64,000 nucleotides of DNA, from the NCBI GenBank assembly GCA_950295325.1, contig OX485805.1, positions 41,502,758 through 41,566,757 on the forward strand, given 5' to 3'. The notes under the pieces are model-generated. The model saw nothing but the letters and a program-made list of their open reading frames with translations, had not been told where the DNA came from and made no database searches. Each line of letters opens with the position of its first letter. Positions within the stretch are counted from its first letter, which is position 1. The translations under genes and the position numbers were made by a program. Shown piece after piece: positions 10,363 through 22,357 of this stretch. Source of the DNA: Polytrichum commune. Lineage: Eukaryota; Streptophyta; Polytrichopsida; Polytrichales; Polytrichaceae.

Positions 10363-13300
10363 CTATAACGTGCAACCAAGAAAGTCAATTTTGTCTTGAC
10401 TCTCCTCACGATCCTTGCATTTCTTGCAAATCCATGCTACTCTCCCATTGATATCATCTTCACAATTTTTATACGTGACCTTATACAATCCAAAACGATC
10501 TTCGAATTTGTGGTTGCATAGGAGATCCTCAAGCCATTTTCTTGCTTCGTTGTTTGCATGCAAAATGGTGTCATGTGGATTTGAGACACTTGGTGTGCCA
10601 ACGTTCAATCCACGGTCTAAAACCCTAGGAGTATCAAGTACTAATAGAAAGCCCTTAGCTATCTCAGGAATTAAGTTGCCAATTCCAGGTGCAAGAACAT
10701 GAGCACCAATTGAAATCAAAATTGACAACGATAACATTGTGTACGTTGCAATCCTCTTGAATTTTGCACTAGATTCACTTTCTACCGTGATTCTAATTCC
10801 TTTTTGGTTTTCTACCTCATGCATATGCTCTCCGATCAAGGTTTCACAAAGAATGTGAACCGTGTATTTTGTGCCATGCCAATCAATAAGAGGTTTCTTC
10901 TTGGCTTTCATTTCTTGTTTTGAGCACTTGAACCACACAAATTTGGGGTATTCTGTACTTGCAAGACCCACAGTCAAATTCAAGGATTCTTGCAATTTGT
11001 TAGACAATTTTGAGACCGATGCGTCCGATTGCGATGAAATCTCACGGAACTTGTTTTGAACCAAGAGAGTCAAGTCCTCTAACTTAATCCCAAGGAGTGC
11101 TTCTGTCTCACTTCTTTGCCTTTCATACGATAACATCAAGTTTCTCTCCATCTTGTCCATCCTCTTTCCAAAGGCTTCATCAATCTCTTCCACTAACCTT
11201 GTGAGGTCTAGTTCATGTCCTGGAATCTTCATCAAACTTTCTTTTGTAGCCGTGATCAACTTCGAGAAATATCCAATCACATCACTTTTCTCAATATCAC
11301 TTAATAATGACAATGCTTCGTCATATTCAACGTTCAAAACACCTTCTTCTTGCTTCCACGCATGTGTGAATTTCAAACTATTGCTCTTTTTGATATTTTT
11401 CTTCAACATTTTGACAGAGATGATTTGGTTCCTTCTGTTTCTGCACAAGACCAAATCTTTCACACAAGAGGGCCGTATGATGCTTTCTTCAAGAATCACC
11501 CCTGGGCACCCTCTAATCGCATCTGAACATTCTTGGAAAATGTGTTTTATGATACGATTTGTCAAAAACTCATAGACATCGCTCTCTTTGGTGTCCTGGG
11601 ATCGAATGAATATATCAATGTGGAAGCCAATGTGTCCGCTATACTCCAATATGATTTCCATCTCATTCCGTACAAAGCAAATCATGTTCTTCTCAATGAT
11701 GTATCCGTCTTGTTCAAATAAACGTTGAAAGGACACGTACAAGTGACCACATAATGGTTAGGCTCGTTTCATATGGTGGAACTTTGCAACCCATGTAATT
11801 TTAAAATGAAGGCACCAACATAAGAACATACAAAAAGGAATCAAATGATTGTCAAGATTTGTGATTATCACATTCCATAAGTATGCACGAGGATCCTTGC
11901 CATTGCTTTGATAATATACGAAGACTTACTTGCAAACGCGGGAAGAAACCCAAGGTCAACATTGTACGATTTGTGTCCACAGGGGCCACTCTTCGTCCCA
12001 CGTGAACACCTTCGTCAAAACTTTTCCTTCTGAGCCAACGAAGTTTTCTTTCACCGGAATCCGACGGATTTTTTTCGTTATCGCACAAGGATGCGGGAAT
12101 CAAAATATTGTCTTCGTCACGCTCGATGCATAAATCCAATTTTATCATGAGTTTCAACAAATCTCGGCCGGTATCCTCATCGAATTCTTGATGTTGAGAC
12201 TCTCCTAGAAAAGACATCAAACTTTTCGAACTCAACACACCCATTTGAGGCTCGAGTACGCCACAATCCTTACAAGAGATGACTTGCCCAATGACATCAT
12301 GACAAAACCAATGAGGATCCAAAATCACAAAGTTCAAGCCTTTGTAATAAATCACTTCACCCGCCTCATGCAAAGATGTTGCCACAATCTCCCTTCTTTT
12401 TGCGGCCGCTTCAAAACAGATGTCCTCCCCAGCCACCAAACTTGGAACCTTGTCACATATAGCTTGGAATACTTCCCATTTCACCAACGTATGTGTTGGA
12501 TTCATCTCTTTATATTCGTTCAAAATTTTTCGCAAATCCTCACATGCTTTAAACACATGAGGGAGAGTTGGTAACAAATCTAAAAGTGTTGCTTCCAATT
12601 CCTCCAATACAGGTCCAATACTCTTGATGTCGTGAGCATTAACATAAAATGGTTCCTTGTTGATATTAAGAGTGCCTTTGAATTGCTTTTGCAAACGCTT
12701 CACATGCTTGTCAATTTCCTTCTTGATGGTCTTAACATGACTTTTTACTTTATCAAAACATGTGAAAACCAATTTGACGCATGGATGGTACACAATTGAT
12801 TTTTTGGTGTTTGATGCAATGAACTGCAACCAATATTTGATTTCACTAGCCGTTTGCATATACGCTTTCTTTTTGGTAGGATATTCCGGCTCGAACATAT
12901 TACAAAGGAGAAGAAAACAACATGAACTCCCACCACCATGTATGTTTGAGATCACAAGGTCATGAAAAGGATGGTATGCATCGTGACCGGCCATGTCCCA
13001 CATAGTGAGGTGCAAATTGTTGAGGGTTGTAACTGCTTCCACTTCAATTCCTCTAGTGCGATTATGCATGTCCCATGTGTCCATCGCATCGCATGAATTC
13101 ATACCAACATTATCGGTAAATTTATTGTGAGATACGTTTCTTTTTTTTGATGTTGATGTAGGTTCTTCCATTTTCTCCCTCAAACTCTTGACTATAGTAT
13201 TCTTCAAAGTGGTCTTCCCTAATGACATTTAACAATGCATAAAGTTAATGTCAAAGGAAAAACTCCAAATTTGATATTGTCCACACTTATAATATATCAT

Positions 13301-15573
13301 ACGTAACATGTCATAGCCTAGCCTCGTAAGAAAACTCGCATCACATAGTTTGTCATGTAGGGATGCGTTGTCACGTGGAATGCACAAGTTCTCATCTAGG
13401 ATTAAAGTTCAATAAAAAAAAACTATACTTCTAGGATCATGTGGTATTTAAGCTCCAAATGTCATTTTATTGACATAGTTTGGGTTACTAACAAGGAATT
13501 CCTACTTGAGAATTATGTTTGGCCTTTTTTTTGTTGTAGAACTTTCCAACTTTGATAAATTACACATGGATTAAATGGTATAGAATGGAACATAGAAACA
13601 CACTCGGAGAATATATCTTGCGGAACTAAACTCATTAAATATATAACCCCCAAAAGGACATCAATTAATCATTTGTACGTGACATGTAACTTTCATCTAC
13701 AATTGCTTTGGAGTGGCATCATGATTTTTCATATTTACATCAAATGAGTGAAGGAGGTTGTATTTTCATATCCCATAAGTGTACAGTACATGGAGAGGTC
13801 CAACTTGAGACATGTAAATTACAATTTATTTTTTAACATTTTAAATTGCTTACACCAATAAGTTCATTGTGGTTGTATTACAATTTTTAACAAATTGAAC
13901 TCTTTAAGAATCAAATATCCATGTTTGGAATTTGCTTCAAATTGATCAAACTTATGTTAAGATTCTCTAAGTGATATCAACACGATAACACATGTGACAT
14001 TAGATGCTCAACATGACATTTGTTAATCATTGAAAATATATTACACATATCACAAGTAGATTCACTCAAACAAATGTCAACTCATGTTTCCCAATATAAC
14101 TCATTTAATCATAGGCCTTGATTTATTTTAAATGTATTTAGTCACGATTTCACATATTGCATGCATGTAGTATAAGAGATACACAAGCCAAAGAAAGTCA
14201 CCTGCATGTGGGTAACCACAAAAGAACAATCGAGCTGACGTTGAAGGAACAAGAACCATGTCCTTCATCACCTCCCATGGCTTGTTGGTTGCCCTCTCCT
14301 CAAATAACATTGTTAATGCCTCCACGTAATAATTGTTCCTCCATGGATACATGAAATCCTTGAGCTGATAATTCACTCTCAGTGCGTCCATGATTGTTGA
14401 AAATACAACATCTTCGTATTTATCATCAGCATCAAATAATTCACTTTGCCCAGTAAAGTGTTCCAATCCTTGATTGAATTTCAAGGCTCCAATCACCTTA
14501 AACGGTACAGCTGTCTGAAATAAGGTGATGTTCAAGGCATTTAGACACTTAGTTGTTTTGATGAACTCACAAAGAGTTTCATTCCAGTCCTTGAAATATT
14601 GAAGGAGTACGCAGTTGAGGGCAGTGATGGGATGTTGTCCTTGCGAGTCAGGCATCAACACTCTCATCACAGCCTCTTGCAAATTTGTGCAATGGATGTC
14701 AAATCGAAGAGTGTGGACTTGATTGTTGAGACACAGAACCTCCGCCAGCCTCTGAGCGAGCGACCCCTCAAAATCCACAACGTCCTCTAAAGGCTCAAAA
14801 TCTGAACTAAAAACAATTTCCTTGATGGAAGGGGTGCGTTGAAGGAACTCGCCAAGACGCTCAACTGATGTACCATTCCACTCGAGCTTGTCATCGAATG
14901 CTAATCTTTCAAGAGCCGGGCATGATCCACCCTTCTGTGCTAAAAGCATCTCTTCAAGTACCGTACACGGCAACAGCGGCCTACCAGTCTTAACAGACAT
15001 GTCCCCGGGACGTACCTCGATCGACTTTACGGTTGAGCCTGGTGCGACAATCAAGCCACATACGGCCTTGAGCTTCTGTGGTGGTAGCTCGCCCACTATC
15101 ACTATGTCTGTGAGAGTAGGATTATCCAGTTGAATTTTGTGTGTGCTAGAAACCGCTGCCTCCATCAAGTTGCACTCTGCATGGCCATTTGGTGATTCGC
15201 CATCACCGACGACATTTGACTCCTCCGCAATAGGGGTCGGCTGTAGTGCCTTTATGATCTCTGCTATGTCCTCACTGAGAGTTGCGTGTCCATCGGGGAG
15301 CTTAGCCAAATCTCCCTCTAGAAAGCTATCGAAATATTTATACTCTACAAAAAATTTCGAGATAGCTAAAGTGGATATGTTGGCCAATCTAAGTTTTTGG
15401 ATGAAGTCTTTCCTAACATGGCACGGGTACTCCTCAAGGTCAACACTAACATCTATCTCCCCATGCAATCTTAGCTCAATCTTTGAATCCTTAAAAAATA
15501 CGGTCGAAACAGTAGTTTTCCCTTGGCCTACTGCCAAAAGAAACTCCTCCATCTTGTGTTGCATTGTTGCCAT
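10363..15573 (-). CDS. TORNADO1-like ROCO protein (LRR-Roc-COR), junction 2 frameshifted
   Basis: Three exons. Exon 1 (15573-14202) starts at ATG 15573, is rich in leucine-rich-repeat-like sequence (LERLAFDD, VHTLRFDI, LNALNITLF) and ends in FFCGYPHA. Exon 2 (13218-11930) completes the P-loop as GKTT and carries RTRGIEV, the G3 motif WDMAGHD, the G4-like FTCFDKV, then COR sequence (GLNFVILDPHWFCHDVIGQV, GFFPRLQ). Exon 3 (about 11762-10363) continues COR (FEQDGYIIEKN), then a helical region, a likely membrane or hydrophobic segment (YTMLSLSILISIGAHVL) and a C-terminal WICKKC motif. About 1,350 residues, close to Arabidopsis TRN1, a Roc-COR protein acting in auxin-linked patterning. Introns: 14201-13219 (GT...AG) and 11929-11763. 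The second has a consensus GTAAGT donor, but its only nearby AG (11764-11763) puts exon 3 one base out of frame, and the correct frame has a TAA just upstream. So there is an indel, a sequence error, or the gene is newly broken. A TAG lies upstream of 15573 in frame; a 5' non-coding exon is possible. Confidence 0.8.
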
Positions 15574-16200
15574 TTCAACCCGTTGCAACCAAATATTCTC
15601 TACGAAATTTCCCTAACCAAGGAGGTCGTACATACTTCTCAGGACAAGTGCAAAGTTGTCATTCCACACTTCTTTGAGATGCTCAAGGCTACACCTATCT
15701 AGCTAGTAAAGGGGGAAATCGGGCCCATTTTCAATTGAGGAAGGCGCCTTCAAGCTTGACAGGACAAGGTAAGACGATAGACTCGCACGTATTTGCACTT
15801 GCAGGCACATAGGAGACCGAGGAATATCTTATGGCTATGTCCATATGCTCCAAGTGGACATGGTGAGAAACCCTTCCACAAATGACGGATTATTGAGGTA
15901 GGCGTGGATGCGCTTGTAGCGGCGAATTCCTAGCGTCGATCAAAATGAGCATGCAACAGAAATACAGAGATGCAGATTCCTCATTCATTCCATGGCGCCA
16001 GAGAAATTACAAAACTCGAAAATCTGCCACGCATACGAGACCCACCATCAAAATTGTCAGACTCATGGGGAGGAGGCTAGGGATTCATGTGCAAACAACA
16101 AAGAGCATCACATCTCCTCTCCTCCCTCAACTCTGCCGCCCAAGCCCACTCCAACTCCAACTCCTTGGCTTCAGCAGAAGTTACTTGGTGAAGTCGGAGC
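15574..16200. other. Upstream region of the ROCO gene
   Basis: Likely holds the promoter and 5' leader of the minus-strand ROCO gene. A plus-strand frame (15945-16373) crosses it into the duplicated block but resembles nothing known. Confidence 0.4.
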
Positions 16201-16544
16201 ACAACATTCATGGATGCCTGCCACTAGACTACTACTACTACATACACAGCCCCTTGAAGCAGGCGGTTGAAGAAAGATTGGCAGACGTGGGGAGAATGCC
16301 GACTGACTTACAGTCAACGATGACTCTTCCGAATTCAGGAAGGGCACACAGCATTTCCGAAGCTCGTCCTTGAGATGATGCTTCCCCTGAAGTGAAAAAT
16401 CATACAAAATTCATTATTAAATTTCTTGGCCGCCAATAGAGGGCCTCAATAAAGACGGTGCACAGTTACCCATGGGGGACGTTAAAGTTCCCCCACGAAC
16501 TTATAGGGGACGTAGATTCGGGCAGGGGCAGCCGCCCGCCCAGC

Positions 16545-16895
16545 CATAAATTTCAGATTTTTAGGATCCGATCGAAAATTGTTGCGAGCCTGTCCGACTT
16601 CAAAAAAACCATTGTCCTTGCATTCTTGAAGACCACTTATCCATATATCCCATATTGAGTGCACTTCACTTTCAAGGTTCAAAATCCACTATATATGTTT
16701 ACTTTCATTGAGTAAATAAACAATTGACTCGGATTTCATTTTCAAATTGAAACAGCAATCAAAGTATGTAAATAACTTGGAAGTCAAAAATATTATAAAA
16801 CCCTCATTAGCACCGAGGTTATGATTTTTGTGACTTGCCATTGCAAGGGTCTTTGTCATTATTAAAACTTCAGTTGTATTGGGTTGAAATGACAC
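16545..16895 (-). repeat. Inverted R1-type section in block A
   Basis: Reading the minus strand gives the same sequence as about 8440-8720. The minus frame is open apart from a TAG where the R1 copy at 8.6 kb has a tyrosine codon. Downstream of it comes EVHSIWDIWISGLQECKDN. The product is unrecognised. Confidence 0.7.
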
Positions 16896-17029
16896 GTATT
16901 ACTAGGCTAATTAAGTATTATAAACTGCAGCTCAAGTATCCAGAAAGCATAACCCAGAACATTAGGAGAACTTCCCATACTCACTTACATACTTAAGTTC
17001 AGCCTTATCCTGTAATTTTCTTTGTAGTC

Positions 17030-17148
17030 AAGAAGGCTCTACAGCTGAGACGGTGATGGGAGAGAGGTGGTGGAAGGTAAGTACAAGGCCGACAAGACCA
17101 TTGTTCATGGTTTCTTGCGGATGTATTTCCACAATTGTTTTGTGCATG
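17030..17148 (+). pseudogene. Class III peroxidase first-exon fragment (block A)
   Basis: The translation reads AETVMGE, then, after a 2-base shift, KADKTIVHGFLRMYFHNCFV. Class III plant peroxidases have ...AE.IV...V......D.T...LLRMHFHDCFV at this point, with the arginine and histidine of the distal haem pocket in LRM.FH. Here R and H are kept, but the aspartate after H is asparagine. The end lacks the splice donor still seen in block B. A frameshift and lack of any other peroxidase exon make it non-functional. Identified from motif only. Confidence 0.6.
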
Positions 17149-17422
17149 CATGTGAATGAACAATCTGCCCCAGCAGATCTCAAAAAATGATGTTTTGGCT
17201 GGTTAAATAATGGGTTAATTATGAGGCGTCTAAGTTTAACACGAGGGTGATTTGAGGTAGACTTCGAAAAGTGCATAGATCCCCTCCAAATTGAGTATAA
17301 TGTACAATGTACAATTCACAATGCATGAAATGAAGCTAGAGTGGAAGCATAAATGTTGTTGGGTCTATGCTCTGAATGCCTCAATTTGAATTGGCACACA
17401 AATTGGCCTAAATTATGCAACC

Positions 17423-17641
17423 ATGGCACTCATTCCATCAAGTACATCTATTTGTGAGAGAGGATTCTCCAAACAAAATGCAATCAAAAGCCACTTGCAC
17501 AATAGGTTGAACTTGAAGACCCTTGATGCTCTTATGCGGGTCTCTCCTTGTGGGCTTGAAGTGGATGCAATGGATTGGGCTACAATGGCCAACATTTGGA
17601 AAAACATGCGAGACCGAAAGATCCTTACGCTCGATTCATAG
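17423..17641 (+). pseudogene. hAT transposase C-terminal (dimerisation) remnant, block A
   Basis: A 72-codon frame reads PSSTSICERGFSKQNAIKSH..NRL...LDALMRVS. The pattern of P.S....ER.FS..N.IK....NRL followed by LM.(V/I)S is the hAT family dimerisation region found at the transposase C-terminus. No catalytic part is present in the block. The copy at 25293-25511 differs at only a few bases. Confidence 0.8.
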
Positions 17642-17744
17642 TGTTTTTTTGTTTCAAATCAAGATTATATTTTGATTCTTCAAAACATTAGGTTTTCTAA
17701 AATATTGTGTAACCCAAAATTGAGGTGACATTTAAGAATAGAAC

Positions 17745-17842
17745 GGATGTCAATTGACATTCGTTTTTGTTTTTGAAAACGTCACATGACACTTTGGATT
17801 TGAAGTTGAACGTCAAATAAAATTTGTCAAATAAACACATTG
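17745..17842 (-). mobile_element. Partial copy of the 319-bp hAT MITE, inverted
   Basis: The minus strand matches the first 100 bp of the MITE at 7800 (terminal CAATGTGTTTATTTGACAAA against CAGTGTGTACGTTTGACAAA). It lies immediately beyond the right border of block A; block B has unrelated sequence there. Confidence 0.7.
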
Positions 17843-19444
17843 TCTGGAACTATCGAATTCATATACTTTTTTGTTTTCCAACACATTTAATAACTCATTG
17901 TTTGGATGTCATATGGACAAGTTACAAGGGATTAAACTTCTATTTGTTCATGACCTAAATTAAAACCAACACCCAAAGCACATGTTCAAGTTGTGTACAT
18001 TCTCATAATTGATATAGACCTATTGCACAATATTTTTAGGTCTTGATTTCATGTCAATGTTGGTGATGAATGTACATACATTCGATTTTAGACTACACTG
18101 ATTATCCTGATTAGTGTGTGTTACCACAGAAAGTTACGCAGTGCAATAACGCCATACTCGGGAGTTTGGTTTCTACTAACAAAAGTTCAATTGGTTGCTT
18201 GGACATGACATGACATAAGTGACTTTCCTTGGTTAAAATGTTACATTCTTAGTGAATAGTTGTAGCACTCCATAAATCCGAATAGTACGATGCACTAATT
18301 GGGAGAATCAGTGTACAGAATTGGGGAGCGGAGCGTGGAAGACGTAGGAGTTTATGCCCATGGTAGAGACTATTGGTCGAAGAAGAGCCTCCACAACGCA
18401 CAACCACGTGTTGGGCCCCTACCAAAGGTAGAACTACTTTCTTTCTTAAAAATCTTCAATTGTGGCAAGCAAGAGTAATCCATGTATGCAAAGGTATGTT
18501 TAGGAATGTATGAATTGATACTAAGTGGACTACTTAGATAAGGTTACTTGATTTAAGTACATGATGTGCGTATCTGTAGAATTTTCTTTTGTGGTATAGA
18601 AAATATGGGTTGGTTAACCCCTAAGCGTCTAAGAGACGCACATTAAGCCTTCTGCAAGGAAAAAATAGCAGACATGAGCTACGTACTTTCCTGTTTAGTT
18701 AATCACGTCAAAAGTGGTCTTCTCTAAAATTCAATTATTTGTGTGAATGCCCTATTTGAATAAGTTGAACATTTGGATGTAATTCAACATTCAAGTTCAT
18801 TATGTAGAGTGGGTGCCTTTGGATGCAAATACATATATTGTATTTTCGCCATCAATGTCTAGTATGAGTATATTTTCATTTTCTCCTTGACATAAGACAA
18901 TGTATATGATGAGGTTACAAACACATACATATTATATAGAATATGATATATGAACTTGGCAAAATCCATATAAATTGTGTACATGGCCGTATATTGAGAC
19001 CCCACGTCCTTTAAGAGCTAAGAGAGGTGAGCTACTTCAAGTTGCTTTCAAATAAATGTCATTACTTCTTGAAGGACATTAAAATTATCCTTTTGACTAG
19101 ATACGGGATTTCGTCAAGAGGTGGTACCCTATGATTTTGCACTAGTTGGATTGTATAGAGAACCAACAACACCTTTATGTCCACTTGTGGTGTGCGCTTG
19201 ATTGGAGGTGGTGTTAGAAATTGAATGAAGGGCAACGTATTTGTTCAAAGCGTCGAACAAACTCCATTGTTTAATTTCATGTCTTTTTTATAGCAACTGC
19301 GGGCGTTGAGTGGAAGTATGTAACTTAAAGCAGCAGCTTCGAGTTTATGGGGGTTATCATTTTCCATCTTCCAGGCTGAGTCCCTTTGGTTATGGACCCT
19401 ACCACCCACTCCACGACTGCACACGTAGAATGGCTCATTTCCGC
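17843..19444. other. Intergenic, nothing recognised
   Basis: AT-rich DNA with no supportable gene or repeat border. Confidence 0.5.
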
Positions 19445-19446
19445 TA

Positions 19447-19663
19447 CACCAAATATGATATTTAGTGTGACTTACTGTTTGGATTTACACGGTGCTATAT
19501 CTTCTTACTACTGGAATAATTTTTTACCAAGTAAAGTTGTCAATGTTCTATAATGTCCAAACTACCAATTTAACATTTGTTGGTAAAATATGAGATGTAT
19601 AGTTGATAGATATAGCATTGCGTAATTCCAAATAGTAAGTGACACTAAATATCATATTTAGTG
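19447..19663. mobile_element. 217-bp MITE with TA target, CACTAAATAT ends
   Basis: The left end is TA-CACCAAATATGATATTTAG and the right end is the complement of TA-CACTAAATATGATATTTAG. About 30 bp are inverted at the ends and flanked by TA on both sides. A related element in the other direction lies at 53881-54091; the interiors match (ACCAACAAATGTTAAA, TTTGGACATTATA). Confidence 0.8.
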
Positions 19664-20326
19664 TACTAACTTCTTGCAGCTGCAACAGCAAGTAACAACG
19701 TTGTGGTTGGTAACCTAAGACTTACCAAGGGGTATTGAAGAGTAAAACTGATATCTTATAAGTCGGTTGTTGATTCATCCCAATTTGAGTTTATTAGACC
19801 AACTTTGGGTATGTACTTTTGATTTATATTTTATTGTAGCCAAAATGACAATTACCTAGGCTCTATAACAATAATCAACATTTTCACTCCGCCCTTGCCG
19901 AGTTTGTCCTACCTCTCGGTAGATGTTGTGAACATTCACCCAATGTAGCGTCGGGGCTATGTAGTTGCATTGTTTATGGTAAAATTGGTGGGCACACTTT
20001 TGGGGTGACTTACTGTTCATTGTGTTGTATTTTGCTCAATAATAATCATCGTCACTCATTGAAATAGCGTGGAACTTTATATTTGAGTGAATTTTTTATA
20101 TTTTGTGCATCAATTTCTCCACATTCTTGTCTTACACATGAGATTTCAATGAGGTCTATGTGATTTCATACTATACCCAACTTTATGGATTTTTCTATTT
20201 TTCATTTTTACCAATAAGATTCAACGAAGAGAATTCCTAACAATGGCAATTTCCAACTTTGTTGACGTCTTAAAAACAATCTTGAATTTTAGATTCAACG
20301 TTGCCCATGTTGGACATAAATGCCAG

Positions 20327-20477
20327 GATTGCAGAATATACCAAACTCAAAGTTGATGAACCGAAAGTAAGTTGGGATGACGGTACTTGCAAACTTATTC
20401 ATAAGGAACATCCTTAGAAAGGTTACCACACTAACATAAAATACCATACGACATTGAATACAATATTTAGTGTACTT
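20327..20477 (+). repeat. Direct repeat ending in a MITE-like terminus, copy 1
   Basis: This matches 21018-21145 (shared GTAAGTTGGGATGACGGT, TTATTCATAAGGAACATC) and ends in ACAATATTTAGTGTACTT, a variant of the terminus of the TA-target MITEs. Copy 1 is about 20 bp longer near its right end. Confidence 0.8.
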
Positions 20478-21017
20478 ACAACCCGCCCCTTACCAATATT
20501 CCTACCATTGTTGTTCTTTTGTGGCTGGCAAGTCCACATGGGTAGTGTTTGGGTAGAGGTTTGTGTTTTGGCTAGTGGGTGTTGGTGTTTGCGGGTGGGG
20601 GTTACCACAAAGTGTTATGGTGATTGGTTCCGGTTGCTATGGGTTTCTCTGCGGTAGGCAAGGGTCTCCTTCAGTTTATGTTGGTTTGTATGAGGTGTTG
20701 TTCGGCTAATATGCGGTGTTGTTCGGTTGGTATGGGGTGGCTTAAAACCAAAACCACTAAAAACATAGCATTTGCGATTTAAAATATGCATCAAACATTC
20801 AATATCAACACACATTTGTCCTCGTATACCTTTAAAAGGACCAAAACCCACAAAAAGAAAGTCCTTGCCCATCAACGATCAAACAACACCACACGTTTGA
20901 CCTTCTGCTCTTCATAAAGCCAAAAATAAAAAAAGAAGACGCTCGTGTGCCTCAAAAATATGCCGCAAACAAATATTGTCCAAATTTTGTGAAAGTATTT
21001 AATCACATAATTGTTAC

Positions 21018-21145
21018 GATTGCAAAATATACCAAACTAAAAGTGGACAATCTGAAAGTAAGTTGGGATGACGGTGCTTGCAAAGTTATTCATAAGGAAC
21101 ATCATTAGAAAGGTCATGACACTTAATACAATATTTAGTGTACTT
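21018..21145 (+). repeat. Direct repeat ending in a MITE-like terminus, copy 2
   Basis: Second copy, 690 bp downstream of the first. The two may be right-hand pieces of one MITE family, or one may be a local duplication. Confidence 0.8.
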
Positions 21146-21920
21146 CATGTGAGAGGGTCACCGAGTAAGTGACAAGTTGTCATTTATGGTAAGGTGGAAA
21201 TTTGGAAAACAATGATTGACTGCTACTCGTGCACTAGTAGACTAGGAGTAGAATGATTCTTGTGTGGACCCAAACTAACTAATTGTAAAATTAGTGGTCC
21301 AAAAAGGATACAGTGATTGGTGGGATACGTCCTATTCCACGCCACTTGGGATCAGTTTTGGGTGCCATTGAGTTATTTTATGAGCATTCCTATACAATGT
21401 AGGATATTATAATGCTGAAATTAGGGAGACTCTATTATACAACTAGGGAGTTCGACTTACTTGCGGTGTTGAGAAACTGCAACAAATTATTTACAGGGAA
21501 TAAAACTACGAAACACCTTGCCAATTCCTCCTCATTCCCTCACCTCCGTCTTTGCAAGAAGATTGCACAAATCTCAGCTTCTTCTCACCGTCAATTGTAG
21601 TTGTCCCTTGAGATTCACTTTCAGTCTGGAGCATTCTTGATTACACGCAAGCGTGGAGTGCAGCATAGCGTACCTTGAATTTGATGCACAAAAGTTTGTT
21701 TTGGTGTTTCCAAGGCAGACGGTGTCACATGGCAAGGCTTTTTCAATGGCCTTACACCTTTGTGTTGCCTGGGAATGACCAGGTCGTCAACGCAGTTTCC
21801 TTGCGGAGGAGATGAGCTTGAGGACCAAGTCCAGCGGAGATGGAGATGGAGATGGAGATGCTGTGTAACTTAGGCCTGATTACCGGGAGTGGCAGTCAGC
21901 AACACTGCCCTGTGTTTATC

Positions 21921-21996
21921 GAGGCCCTGTAATGGCAGCCAAGAACTTTCATGATGAGTTTTGTATGATTTTTCACATCGTGGGAAGCATCATCTC
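21921..21996 (-). repeat. Inverted 76-bp piece of the duplicated block
   Basis: The reverse complement matches 16371-16447 in block A (CTTCCC, AAAATCATACAAAATTCAT, GGCCGCCA). It lies just upstream of block B in the opposite direction, so more of this family was once present here. Confidence 0.7.
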
Positions 21997-22357
21997 GATC
22001 GAGGAGCAGGTTTGGAATTTGCTACGGTGGGTGGCAGAGAACACTCAACAGAGGCTGAATACTCAATTAGTTTGAATGCGTATGAATACATGTGAAAGTA
22101 GACAACATTACCTAAAATATTATAAACTATACATACTAAATCAGCACACTAATTTAATTAAACAACATTCATGGATGCGTGCCACTAGACTACTGCTACA
22201 TACACAGCCCCTCGAAGCAGGCTTCTTCCAGGAAATGGCAGTTGACATGGAAGAAAGATTGGCAGACGTGGGGAAAATGCTGACTCACTTACAGTCAACG
22301 ATGACTCTTCCGAATTCAGGAAGGGCACTGTGCATTTCTGAAGCTCGTCCTTGAGAT

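Larger units (their letters stand above)
16201..17721 (+). mobile_element. Duplicated block A: hAT remnant with captured exon
   Basis: This 1.52-kb block matches 22162-25588 once the 1.9-kb insertion there is set aside. Both copies run from ACAACATTCATGG to ACCCAAAATT. In order it holds a short coding-looking section (ERLADVG...LQSTMTLPNSGRA), the inverted R1-type section (about 16545-16895), a peroxidase-like exon (17030-17148) and a hAT transposase tail (17423-17641). A gene fragment between transposon parts suggests an element that picked up host sequence. I did not find convincing outer terminal repeats. Confidence 0.7.
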
